DNA of 64,000 bases, taken from positions 9,121,501 through 9,185,500 of the forward strand of contig NZ_CP108054.1 in NCBI RefSeq assembly GCF_036173125.1, written 5' to 3'. This DNA comes from Streptomyces sp. NBC_00286 (GTDB lineage Bacteria; Actinomycetota; Actinomycetes; Streptomycetales; Streptomycetaceae). Within the stretch, counting starts at the first letter, position 1, and every line of letters begins with the position of its first letter. A program made the translations under genes and the position numbers. The notes below the pieces were generated by a model that saw only the letters and a program-made list of their open reading frames with translations, was not told where the DNA came from and did no database searches. Positions 8,312-15,936 of the stretch are shown here, piece after piece.

Positions 8312-8982
8312 TTACGGGTAGTCGATCTTGAGGTTGTGGAGCACGCGATGGTCTGTTCGGCCTGCGTCCTGCGCTTGGCGAACGGCTTGCTCTTGTTCCG
8401 GCAGGTGGTGGCCTCCGGCGCGCTGCGGTAGGCGCCATCTCCGATCAACAGCCGGTGCCCGGCAATCTGGTTGGCCATGGTCGCGCGGAAGACCACGGTG
8501 TCGTTGCAGTTGCCGGGCCAGGAGTCGCCTACGGCGATCACGCGCCGGCCCTTGGCGCGGATGATGATCTGCACGTTCACCGAGCGGCGGTAGTTCTTGG
8601 AGCGGGCTGTCATCGCGTGCTCCTCAACGGGGATCAACGTGCCGTCCACCACCCATAGATCAGCCCGGCTTCCTTCGGGTGGTCCGAGGAGTCGGACGAT
8701 CACGGGGGTGAGGCGGTCGATGACACGATGGGCGGTGGCCTGCCCGACGCCGAACGGGTCGGCGAGCTGCTGGTGGGTCAGGTTGGTTCGCCATGCGATG
8801 GCGGCCGGCAGGACGCGGTTGTCCAGTAGGAGCGTCCAGGGCCTCCCTCGGCCCTGCTGGGACACAAGGGCGGCCACGCGGGCGACCAGCACGAGGAATG
8901 CCTTGACGGTCGGTCCGGTCCAATGCAGCAGGGGCCGGGCCGCAGGTTGGCGACGTTGATCTTCGACGCGAACAGCCACCAC
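8312..8982 (-). pseudogene. Internally deleted IS5-type (DDE_Tnp_4) transposase
   Basis: The remnant of an IS5-superfamily transposase. The N-terminal part (VARVAALVSQQGRGRPWTLL, then the HTH GVGQATAHRVIDRLTP) and two catalytic acidic motifs (WVVDGTLIPV and LIGDGAYRSAPEATT) are readable in one frame. After KRRTQAEQTIA the frame jumps directly to RVLHNLKIDYP and a stop at 8312-8314, so the stretch that normally separates these motifs, including part of the third acidic motif, has been deleted with a change of frame. It cannot encode an active enzyme. The 140 bp between it and the TPR pseudogene show no further gene. Confidence 0.75.
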
Positions 8983-9031
8983 AGCCCATTAGATCAATTA
9001 TTTTTCGGATTGGAGAAGTGACCCACTAAGA

Positions 9032-9047
9032 GGTTGTCTCAGTTGGC
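9032..9047. repeat. Possible insertion-sequence terminus
   Basis: The sequence GAGGTTGTCTCAGTTG resembles terminal inverted repeats of Streptomyces IS5-family elements (reverse complement CAACTGAGACAACCTC). It lies 60 bp before the small membrane gene and about 370 bp from the transposase stop at 9404. No matching partner is visible at the other side of the transposase, where the element is truncated near 10137. The call rests on resemblance only. Confidence 0.3.
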
Positions 9048-9094
9048 GTGCAGGCTGAGTACCCATACTCAGGTGCGTCTGCTGCTGCGGCGGC

Positions 9095-9403
9095 ATGCTG
9101 GCGGACATGCAGCATCCTTCGGTGTGGTTGGATCTTGGGCTCGCGATCGCTCTTCTTCCGGTGTCGGCCATGCTTATCGTCTGGCTCGGGATGCATGTGA
9201 TGTTCTCGGGTGATGACTTCGGATCCCCCGGCATCCGCACTGCCCATGCTGGGCGGCGCGGGGCGTGGATCAGCGGTTGCGCAGCGGTGGTAGCGGGTGG
9301 CGGGTTGATGGGCCTGCGGTTGTGGATCGCAGGGTCCGTTCACCTGCTCGTTCTCGGTGCGGCAGCTGTTCTGGTCGCCGTCGTTGCTGCGCAGAATGGT
9401 TGA
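9095..9403 (+). CDS. Small membrane protein, unknown function
   Basis: A 102-aa protein with three hydrophobic segments at about residues 11-35, 58-76 and 80-98 (LGLAIALLPVSAMLIVWLGM, WISGCAAVVAGGGLMGL, LLVLGAAAVLVAVVAA) separated by a short polar loop. I do not recognise a family. Its stop at 9401-9403 abuts, base to base, the stop of the convergent IS5-type transposase, so its present 3' end may have been fixed by the insertion or it may be a passenger of the element. Starts at 9095 and 9107 are both possible and neither has a clear ribosome site. It may be truncated. Confidence 0.45.
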   Translation: MLADMQHPSVWLDLGLAIALLPVSAMLIVWLGMHVMFSGDDFGSPGIRTAHAGRRGAWISGCAAVVAGGGLMGLRLWIAGSVHLLVLGAAAVLVAVVAAQNG

Positions 9404-10137
9404 TCACAGCAGTCGCCGGTAGCAGATCAGAGAGCTGGCGAGGCCAACGAAGGCGAGGAAGTGCTCGGCCTTGCGCTCGTAGCGGCGGTGCAGGCGGCGA
9501 CAGCCGCACAGCCACGACAGTGTACGTTCGATGACCCAGCGGTGCCGGCCGAGGCTGCCGGAGGTCTCCTTGCCGCGGCGGGCGATGCGCGGCACGATCT
9601 GCCGCCGTCGTAGCCAGTTCCGTAAGTGGTCGAAGTCGTAGCCCTTGTCTGCGTGGAGCTTGGCCGGGCGGCGACGCCTGGGGCCTCGGCGGGAACGGAT
9701 CGGCGGTATGCCCCGCATCAGCGGCACCAGTGCCTGACTGTCGTGCAGGTTGGCGGCGGAGATGCCGACTGAGAGGGGCAGGCCGTTACGGTCACAGATG
9801 ACATGGATCTTCGCCCCGTTCTTGCCGCGGTCGGTCGGATTCGGTCCCGTCAGGGCCCCCTTTGACCGCCCGGACGCTGATGGAGTCGATGGCACAGCGC
9901 GACCAGTCCACCTCTCCGACCGTACCGAGCCGGTCCAGCAGTACCCGGTGCAGCTTGGCCCACACCCGGTCCGAGGACCAGTCGGTGAAGCGACGGTGCA
10001 CCGTCTGCCAGGAGGCTCCGAAAACCGGCGGCAGCTGCCGCCAGGTGCAGCCCGAGGTAGCCACGAACACGATCGCGGCCAGCACCGCACGGTCGTCACA
10101 CCGGCGTCGCCCCCCGCCCTGCGGACGCACCGGATCG
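9404..10137 (-). pseudogene. IS5-family (IS427 group) transposase, 5' truncated, two frames
   Basis: The first half reads in one frame (VRPQGGGRRRCDDRAVLAAI, then TSGCTWRQLPPVFG, then the acidic motif CAIDSISVRAVKGG). The second half reads in the -1 frame (GPNPTDRGKNGAKIHVICD, DKGYDFDHLRNWL, RHRWVIERTLSWL). The switch is at AAAGGGGGC on the minus strand (9855-9863), a slippery site consistent with the programmed -1 frameshift known for the IS427 group of IS5. The 5' end is lost: the coding similarity stops at about 10137, where a different transposase fragment begins, so the usual N-terminal 20 or so residues and start codon are missing. It is probably inactive. Confidence 0.75.
9855..9863 (-). 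other. Slippery heptamer-like site for -1 frameshifting
   Basis: On the minus strand the run AAAGGGGGC joins the two reading frames of the IS5-family transposase. A -1 slip changes VKGGPDGT into VKGGALTGPNPTD, restoring the family sequence. Programmed frameshifting at such runs is established for IS427-type elements; use here is inferred. Confidence 0.6.
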
Positions 10138-10448
10138 TGATCGCCGCTCACACCCAGCTCCGCCTCACCCGCGAGGCCGCCGCAGACCTGCGTCGCCCTT
10201 GGGAGAAACCGACCGAGCCCGCCCGGCTCACCCCGGCCTGCGTCCGCCGCGGGTTCAGGAACATCCGCCCCCACCTGCACAATCCGGCCCGAGCACCGAA
10301 ACCATCAACACCCGGACCAGGCAGGCCAGTTGGATCGAAGAACCGGCATCCCGCCACCCGCTACGACGTCGGCAAGACCACCAAGCGCCCCGAGAGCATC
10401 ACCGAACGCAACCAACTCAAAGCTCACAAAGGTGAAATTTCAAGCTAA
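10138..10448 (+). pseudogene. C-terminal fragment of a transposase (IS701-like/NF041680 type)
   Basis: The plus strand carries only the conserved C-terminal tail of a large Streptomyces transposase: AAHTQLRLTREAAADLRRPW, then RLTPACVRRGFRNI, then GPGRPVGSKNRHPATRYDVG and a TAA at 10446. This Gly-Arg-Pro tail is typical of the putative transposase family often annotated as NF041680. Everything before about 10135 is replaced by the oppositely oriented IS5-family gene, so the element was cut by that insertion or by deletion. It is non-functional. Confidence 0.6.
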
Positions 10449-10478
10449 GTCCCGGATCAAAAGTGCACGTCTTTCGTC

Positions 10479-10673
10479 TCAGTTCCCGGGCTTCGGGTGT
10501 GCTGCGCGCCAGGCGTCGAGCCGGTCAACCGGCCACAGGGGGGTGCGGCCGACGTAGACGGGTTTGGGGAAGTCGTCGCGGCTGCTGTTGAGGTTGTAGA
10601 CGTGCTGGACGGTGACCTTGAGTCTCGCCGCTGCCTGCTCTGCGTCTTCGTATCCAGGAATCTTAATCGCCAT
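10479..10673 (-). CDS. Small AlpA/excisionase-type HTH protein
   Basis: A 64-aa DNA-binding protein of the AlpA/MerR-like single-domain kind. A helix-turn-helix occupies residues about 8-30 (YEDAEQAAARLKVTVQHVYN), followed by a wing that recognises the target (FPKPVYVGRTPLWPVDRLDAW). Such proteins act as excisionases or as repressors of mobile-element promoters. It diverges from the TnpB-like gene, with only 84 bp between start codons, and that gap holds two 18-bp direct repeats. It is likely a regulator or accessory factor of the element. No integrase or TnpA-type recombinase gene is next to it. Confidence 0.75.
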   Translation of the reverse strand: MAIKIPGYEDAEQAAARLKVTVQHVYNLNSSRDDFPKPVYVGRTPLWPVDRLDAWRAAHPKPGN

Positions 10674-10693
10674 GAACCAATTCTACCTCGTTT

Positions 10694-10738
10694 GTCATAG
10701 GTGAACTAATCAAATAGCCTGTCGTAGGTCAACTAATC
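10694..10738. promoter_or_regulatory. Pair of 18-bp direct repeats, probable operator
   Basis: GTCATAGGTGAACTAATC (10694-10711) and GTCGTAGGTCAACTAATC (10721-10738) differ at two positions and are spaced 27 bp start to start. They fill the AT-richer divergent promoter between the small HTH gene and the TnpB-like gene, immediately upstream of the latter's ribosome site. The arrangement suggests cooperative binding by the HTH protein to control both genes. Confidence 0.65.
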
Positions 10739-10757
10739 TTGAGGGGAGGTGACGGTC

Positions 10758-12767
10758 ATGCAGCATGCCCAGCCGCAACGGAAGTTCCGGGGGAAGAACA
10801 AGGCCCCGAAGTGGACCAAGCCCAACGACGGGATGGTGTCGGTGATCGCGCTGCCGCTGGCCGTCACCGACCCCGCCGACCTTGACCGGCTGGAGAAGCT
10901 GTTCGGCGCAACGTGGTCGATCAAGCGGGCCGTCCAGCGCGATGCCCGCGCCAAGGTCGATGCCTACTGGGCTGCCAAGCACGAGCGCGACCGCGATGGG
11001 GCGAAGTCCGTGCGCCAGCGCCTCGGCCTGTCCCGTGAGGGCCTGGAGCGCTGCGCGTACAAGCACCTGGAGGACGCCGGGCACCTCAAGCACCACGCCT
11101 CGAAGGCCCTGGCCATGCACATCGCGGACGAGGTGTGGAACGGCGTCTCCCGGCACCTGTTCGCCGACACCACTGGCAAGCGTCACGGGCGTCCGAAGGT
11201 GGGCCGGTGGCACGACTTCACCCGCATCCCCGGCCGCGCCCGCTCGCACACCACCGCGAACAAGTGGGAGACCTTCCGCCTCGTCGGCACCCTCCACGGC
11301 CACGCCACGGCCTACACCGACAGCGGCCAGCACGACCTACGGCAGCCGCGCCGGATGCCCAAGCCGAGTCTGCCGGACGGCAAGGTACCCACCGGGAAGA
11401 CCACCGCGTCGGGCAAGCCCGCGATGCGCAAGGCCACCTGGTGGGACCACACGGGGCCGCTTGCCCTGGTATTCACCGGAGGCCCCGCCAGCGCCCGTGG
11501 TGACCTCGTACTCCCCGTCCGCATCCCCCAGGGGCCGGGCCAGTGGGACCGCGTACAGCACTTCCTCGCCGGCCCCGGCCGCTGGCACAAGGTGGACCTC
11601 GTGCGCCGCCGCAAGGCGTCCGCGCCGGGCGGCTGGGCGTATGAGGCGCACCTGATGGTGCTCGGCCCCGGCTACGCCTCCCCGGCCGTCCAGCAGATGC
11701 GCCGACAGGCCGCCGCGCTGGATCGGATCGGCGGGGTGGACGGCAACGTCTCCAACCTCTCCGTGGTCTCCTTCCCCGCGTCGCTGGACCCCGCCGAAGG
11801 TGTCCCGGAGTCCTCCGAGATCGTGCTGACCGAGGAGGAGCGGGCGCGGCTGGAGAAGGCGGCGAAGAAGCGCAGGGGTCGGGCCCGGGCGCTGGAGCGG
11901 TCGCGCCGCGCCACCAACGCCGCGCAGTACGGCATGTCCAAGCGGCAGGCCCGCAGGGCGGAGCGCCGCGCCACAAAGGGCCTGCTGGAGAAGACCGTCA
12001 CGGTTCCCGGCGGCGCCCGCGACGCCCGTAAGGACCGGGTGCCGAAGCAGGCGTTCCGCCGTGACCGGCTGTCGGCCAACTACCGGGAGCTGCGCGCCCG
12101 CCAGGCCGAAGCCGCCGCATCGGCCGCCGAGCACCGACGCCACCGCGCCCGCGCCGTGGCCCGAGAGATCATCGCCGTCCACGGGCCGCATCTCACGGTC
12201 GAGGACTGCGACATCCGCGCCTGGTACCGACTGTGGGGCAAGCGCCTGTCCCAGACCACGCCCGGCATGCTCACCAAGGCTCTGGAGATCGAATGCCAGG
12301 CGACGGGCGGCAGGCTCGTACGGGCGTCCACCTGGTCCACCGCACTGTCTCAGCACTGCCTCTGCGGTGAGCGCGTCACCAAGACGCTGCGGGACCGTGA
12401 GCACAAGTGCATCGCGTGCGGGCTCGTCGGCAAGCGGGACCTCGTGTCGGCTGCACTGGCCGCCTTCGTTGACCTGGCCGACCCGGACGACCCCAAGACC
12501 GCGACCCTGGACTCCGCCCAGTCGCGGCACGCACAGATCACCTTCGGAGAAGGGCTGGAAGAGGCCCTGTGTGAGTCAACCACACCGTGCCAGAACACCC
12601 CTCGGGGTGCTGGTCGCGTGGCAGTCCCCCGGCAACGGGTGACCTCTGCTCACCGAACCGCCGCACGGCGGGACCGAGCAACCCCAGATGAGCGACGCCC
12701 CGTGCGTGACCACGCTGGAGCGCCCGCCCCTCGCCTCGGCTGCATTCCGCAACTCCCCCCTTGGTGA
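10758..12767 (+). CDS. TnpB-like RuvC nuclease (IS605/IS607-type accessory protein)
   Basis: A 669-aa TnpB/Cas12-related protein. The three split RuvC motifs are in order: Asp328 in GGVDGNVSNLSVVS, Glu482 in HLTVEDCDI and Asp561 in GKRDLVSAALAAF. A zinc-ribbon lies between motifs II and III (Cys534, Cys536, Cys551, Cys554: HCLCGE and CIACG), its first pair one residue closer than usual. The N-terminal part is about 325 residues, longer than in ordinary TnpB of about 400 aa in total. The last 90 residues are Arg/Pro-rich and look like translated guide-RNA region. The start at 10758 follows GGGGAGG; a GTG at 10749 overlaps that site. Known TnpBs are RNA-guided DNA nucleases; this role is inferred here. 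Confidence 0.8.
   Translation: MQHAQPQRKFRGKNKAPKWTKPNDGMVSVIALPLAVTDPADLDRLEKLFGATWSIKRAVQRDARAKVDAYWAAKHERDRDGAKSVRQRLGLSREGLERCAYKHLEDAGHLKHHASKALAMHIADEVWNGVSRHLFADTTGKRHGRPKVGRWHDFTRIPGRARSHTTANKWETFRLVGTLHGHATAYTDSGQHDLRQPRRMPKPSLPDGKVPTGKTTASGKPAMRKATWWDHTGPLALVFTGGPASARGDLVLPVRIPQGPGQWDRVQHFLAGPGRWHKVDLVRRRKASAPGGWAYEAHLMVLGPGYASPAVQQMRRQAAALDRIGGVDGNVSNLSVVSFPASLDPAEGVPESSEIVLTEEERARLEKAAKKRRGRARALERSRRATNAAQYGMSKRQARRAERRATKGLLEKTVTVPGGARDARKDRVPKQAFRRDRLSANYRELRARQAEAAASAAEHRRHRARAVAREIIAVHGPHLTVEDCDIRAWYRLWGKRLSQTTPGMLTKALEIECQATGGRLVRASTWSTALSQHCLCGERVTKTLRDREHKCIACGLVGKRDLVSAALAAFVDLADPDDPKTATLDSAQSRHAQITFGEGLEEALCESTTPCQNTPRGAGRVAVPRQRVTSAHRTAARRDRATPDERRPVRDHAGAPAPRLGCIPQLPPW
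12590..12762 (+). ncRNA. Candidate omega-RNA at the 3' end of the TnpB-like gene
   Basis: The 3' end of the nuclease gene contains closely spaced hairpins: CACCCC-TC-GGGGTG near 12597, GTGA/TCAC near 12640-12655 and CCGCC-GCAC-GGCGG near 12659-12672. The region ends in CAACTCCCCCC at the element boundary next to the pirin promoter. TnpB guide RNAs typically overlap the gene's 3' end and extend into flanking DNA, and the encoded tail here shows low-complexity Arg/Pro composition. The boundaries are approximate. If the RNA runs past the element end, the bases from about 12761 would form the guide. Confidence 0.4.
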
Positions 12768-12789
12768 ATAGCGGCACAAGTCTTAGGTT
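12761..12789 (+). promoter_or_regulatory. Promoter of the pirin gene
   Basis: A -35 box TTGGTG (12761-12766) and a -10 box TAGGTT (12784-12789) are separated by exactly 17 bp and end 7 bp before the ATG at 12797. The transcript would be leaderless or nearly so. The TnpB-like gene's stop codon (12765-12767) overlaps the -35 box, so the mobile element appears to end at the promoter edge. Confidence 0.6.
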
Positions 12790-12796
12790 GAGCGGC

Positions 12797-13762
12797 ATGA
12801 GCAATCTTGATCGCGAGGCAGTTCCCGCTCTCTGCGGCGGCCGTGGGTTTGTGGTGGCCGAGCCGGTGCGGGAGCTCCTCAGTCCGCGCAAGGTCAAGCT
12901 TGGCGAGTCCAGTGAAGTTCGGCGGTTGTTGCCCAACCTCGGGCGGCGCATGGTGGGCGCCTGGTGCTTTGTCGATCATTACGGGCCCGATGACATCGCC
13001 GACGAGCCGGGTATGCAGGTGCCGCCGCATCCGCATATGGGACTGCAGACCGTCAGCTGGTTGCACGAGGGTGAGGTGCTGCATCGTGACTCCACCGGCA
13101 GCCTTCAGGCGATCCGCCCGCGCGAACTCGGGCTGATGACGTCCGGGCGGGCCATCAGTCACTCCGAGGAGAGCCCGCGTTCGCACGCGCGCTTTTTGCA
13201 TGGCGCGCAGCTGTGGGTGGCGCTGCCCGACACCCACCGCCACACCGAACCGCTCTTCGAGCACCACGCCGAGCTGCCCGTCGTCACCGCCCCCGGTCTC
13301 AGAGCCACGCTGATCCTCGGCTCGGTCGATGGCGCCGCCTCGCCCGGGACGACGTACAGCCCGATCGTCGGTGCCGATCTCGCGCTCGACCACGGCAGTG
13401 ACGTACGACTGCCGCTGGAGCCCGACTTCGAGTACGCCGTCCTGTCCATGTCCGGCGAGGTCCACGTGGACGGCGTGCCACTGGTGCCCGGCTCGATGCT
13501 CTACCTCGGCTGCGGGCGCTCCGAACTGCCTCTGGGCGCCGAGTCGGACGCGGGGCTGATGCTTCTCGGCGGCGAGCCCTTCGAGGAGGAGTTGATCATG
13601 TGGTGGAACTTCATCGGGCGGACGCAGGCCGAGATCGAGCAGGCCCGCTCGGACTGGATGGCGGGTTCGCGCTTCGGTGAGGTGAAGGGGTACGACGGCG
13701 ATCCGCTGACCGCGCCCGAACTGCCGCCGGTGCCGCTGAAGCCGCGGGGAAGGGTGCGCTGA
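12797..13762 (+). CDS. Pirin family protein
   Basis: A bicupin of 321 aa. The N-terminal cupin carries the metal-binding signature HPHMGLQTVSWLHEGEVLHRDS and the conserved GRAISHSEESP. The C-terminal cupin ends with GGEPFEEELIMWWNFIGRTQ, which is characteristic of pirins. Family members are iron-dependent; some act as quercetinases, others as regulators of metabolic enzymes, and the biological role here cannot be told. The ATG at 12797 lies 7 bp after a good -10 box, so translation probably starts on a leaderless message. It is convergent with the ABC permease at 13811. Confidence 0.9.
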   Translation: MSNLDREAVPALCGGRGFVVAEPVRELLSPRKVKLGESSEVRRLLPNLGRRMVGAWCFVDHYGPDDIADEPGMQVPPHPHMGLQTVSWLHEGEVLHRDSTGSLQAIRPRELGLMTSGRAISHSEESPRSHARFLHGAQLWVALPDTHRHTEPLFEHHAELPVVTAPGLRATLILGSVDGAASPGTTYSPIVGADLALDHGSDVRLPLEPDFEYAVLSMSGEVHVDGVPLVPGSMLYLGCGRSELPLGAESDAGLMLLGGEPFEEELIMWWNFIGRTQAEIEQARSDWMAGSRFGEVKGYDGDPLTAPELPPVPLKPRGRVR

Positions 13763-13810
13763 ACCGGAAGCCGACCGAGGGCTGAGCGGGGAGCCGGACT
13801 GGGACACGCG

Positions 13811-15076
13811 TCAAGCGCGCCCATGTGCCTCCTGCGTGCGGCGTGACAGTGAGTCGAGGACCACCGCGGCGAAGAGCACCCCGCCCGTGATCATGAACTG
13901 GACGGCGGCGGGGGTGTCCGTGATGGCCATGCCCGAGGCGATCGACTGGATGACCAGCATGCCGAGCACCGCTGACCAGGTCGTACCCCGTCCTCCGAAC
14001 AGGCTGGTGCCACCGATGACGGCTGCTGCGATGGCATTGAGCAGCAGGATGCTCGAGCCTGAACCCTGGCTCACCGACGTGATGCGCGAGGCCAGGAACA
14101 GGCCGCCGACCGCGGCCATGGTGCCCGAGACCGCGAGCACCGCGGTCCGCACCCGCGCCACACTGAGGCTGGCGCGACGGGCCGCCTCGACACCGCCGCC
14201 GAGCGCGTAGACCTGCCGCCCGTAGTGCGTGCGGCGGAGAACGACGTCGAGGCCGGCCACCACCACGAGGAAGATCAGCAGGGCCAGCGGCAGCCCCTGG
14301 AACCGGTTGAGCAGATAGGCGGAGACGAACGCGATCACCGCGAGGACTCCCGTACGCACCGCTGTTTCCCGGAGCGAGCGGTGCGGCATGCCGGCGGCCT
14401 TGCGGCGCCGCCTGTCCAGATAGGACACGAGGAAGACGAGACCCACGGCGACCGCCGCGAGGCCGTAGGCGGCGGCGTCGTTGGTGAAGTAATGGCTGGT
14501 CAGCTTGGCGACGAGCCCGTTCTCGTCGAGGTTGACGGTGCCGCTGGTCCCGAGGATGTAGAGCATGAGGCCGTTCCAGGTGAGCAGCCCGGCGAGGGTG
14601 ACGACGAACGCCGGCACCCGGGTCCTGGCGAAGGAGAAGCCCTGAACGGTTCCCGCCACGGTGCCCGCGAGGACTCCGACGATGAGGGCCAGCCACTCCG
14701 GCACGCCGTTGTTCACGTTCAGAACGGCGAAGACGGCCGCCGCGAGGGCGCTGATCGAGCCGACCGAGAGATCGAGCTCACCGAGCAGCAGCACGAAGAC
14801 GAGACCGACCGCGATCAGACCCGTGCCCACGATGTCCACGCTGAGATTGGACAGGTTCCGGGGTGAGAGGAAGTTCTCGTTGAGGGACTGGAAGGTGATC
14901 CAGACCGCGGCGAGGACGAGGACGACGGGGAGCGAGCCCACTTCACCGGCGCTCAGCCTGCGCCGGAAGGCGGCGGCCCAGCTCTCCACGGCCCGGGCGA
15001 CGGACCGCCCGCGGTGTGGCCGACGAGTGTCGGAGGGGGGTGCGGCGGGTTCGGCCCGCGTGTCGTTGTCCGCCAT
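13811..15076 (-). CDS. Sugar ABC transporter permease (xylose type)
   Basis: An inner-membrane permease of 421 aa in the ribose/xylose (BPD_transp_2) family, with about ten hydrophobic segments and the signature FVLLLGELDLSVGSISALAA. The central loop (SYLDRRRRKAAGMP) and total length fit XylH rather than the shorter RbsC. It completes the transporter with the ATPase at 15091 and binding protein at 15937. The start at 15076 has AAAGGG upstream; a GTG at 15097 would overlap the end of the ATPase gene. Pentose transport is inferred from family resemblance. Confidence 0.88.
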   Translation of the reverse strand: MADNDTRAEPAAPPSDTRRPHRGRSVARAVESWAAAFRRRLSAGEVGSLPVVLVLAAVWITFQSLNENFLSPRNLSNLSVDIVGTGLIAVGLVFVLLLGELDLSVGSISALAAAVFAVLNVNNGVPEWLALIVGVLAGTVAGTVQGFSFARTRVPAFVVTLAGLLTWNGLMLYILGTSGTVNLDENGLVAKLTSHYFTNDAAAYGLAAVAVGLVFLVSYLDRRRRKAAGMPHRSLRETAVRTGVLAVIAFVSAYLLNRFQGLPLALLIFLVVVAGLDVVLRRTHYGRQVYALGGGVEAARRASLSVARVRTAVLAVSGTMAAVGGLFLASRITSVSQGSGSSILLLNAIAAAVIGGTSLFGGRGTTWSAVLGMLVIQSIASGMAITDTPAAVQFMITGGVLFAAVVLDSLSRRTQEAHGRA

Positions 15077-15090
15077 GTCGCGCATCCCTT

Positions 15091-15873
15091 TCACCACCCC
15101 GCATCCCGGGCGGCCATCCGGCGCGGCACGTTTTCCGTGGCGCCGGTGATGGAAGAGAGGATCGTTTCCTGAGGGGCGGTGTTCACGTCGAAGAAACCGT
15201 TGTTGCGGCCGAGCCGCAGCACGGCGGCCCGGTCCGCCAGAGCTTTGACATCGCCCAGGTTGTGGCTGATGAGCAGCACTCCCTTGCCGCGGTCACGCAG
15301 CTCGTCGACGATGTTCAGGACCTCGTTGGCCTGGTCGATTCCCAGAGCCGCGGTCGGTTCGTCCAGGAGCAGGACCCGCGGGTCGCCGAGGAGCGAGCGG
15401 GCGATCGCGACCGTCTGCCGCTGGTCGCCGGTCAGCGAGACGACGGGAGCGCGCAGATCCGGCACCCCCTTCGTCAGGCGTTCCAGCAGGTGCCTGGTGC
15501 GGCGCTCCATCTCCATCTCGTCGAGGAACCCGAACCTGCGGAGCTCCCGTCCGAGGAACAGATTGCCTACGACATCGAGGTTCCCGCACAGCGCGAGGTC
15601 CTGGTAGACGGTGGCGATACCGAGGTCCCGGGCGTCGTGCGGGCGCCTGATCTGGACCGTCGCGCCCTCCCACTCGATGACGCCCTTGTCCGCGGGTAGG
15701 ACCCCGGAGATCAGTTTGACCAGGGTGGACTTGCCGGCCCCTGTGTCGCCGAGAAGAGCGACCACCTGGCCCGCGCGTATCTCCAGCTCGATGTCGGTGA
15801 GGACCTCGACGACGCCGAAGCGCTTGCACACACCGTGCAGCGCCAGCAACGGGGGAGCCGGCACGCGAACCAT
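15091..15873 (-). CDS. Sugar ABC transporter ATP-binding protein
   Basis: A single-domain ABC ATPase of 260 aa, as in actinobacterial XylG/FrcA-type systems rather than the 500-aa double-domain kind. Walker A is LLGDTGAGKSTLVK, the signature loop is SLTGDQRQTVAIAR (a departure from LSGGQ), and Walker B is VLLLDEPTAALG followed by the H-loop LLISHNL. It sits between the binding protein and permease genes in one minus-strand operon and energises their uptake. Confidence 0.88.
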   Translation of the reverse strand: MVRVPAPPLLALHGVCKRFGVVEVLTDIELEIRAGQVVALLGDTGAGKSTLVKLISGVLPADKGVIEWEGATVQIRRPHDARDLGIATVYQDLALCGNLDVVGNLFLGRELRRFGFLDEMEMERRTRHLLERLTKGVPDLRAPVVSLTGDQRQTVAIARSLLGDPRVLLLDEPTAALGIDQANEVLNIVDELRDRGKGVLLISHNLGDVKALADRAAVLRLGRNNGFFDVNTAPQETILSSITGATENVPRRMAARDAGW

Positions 15874-15936
15874 CTCCTTCCGGGGCCGGGACCTCGTCGG
15901 AACCGGCCTGCCAGGGCGGCTCCTCGGACCGGTCTG

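Noticed and set aside
10758..12767. Assignment of the RuvC protein as a Cas12 effector
   Set aside because: No CRISPR array or adaptation genes occur nearby, and the mobile-element context favours a TnpB-type protein.
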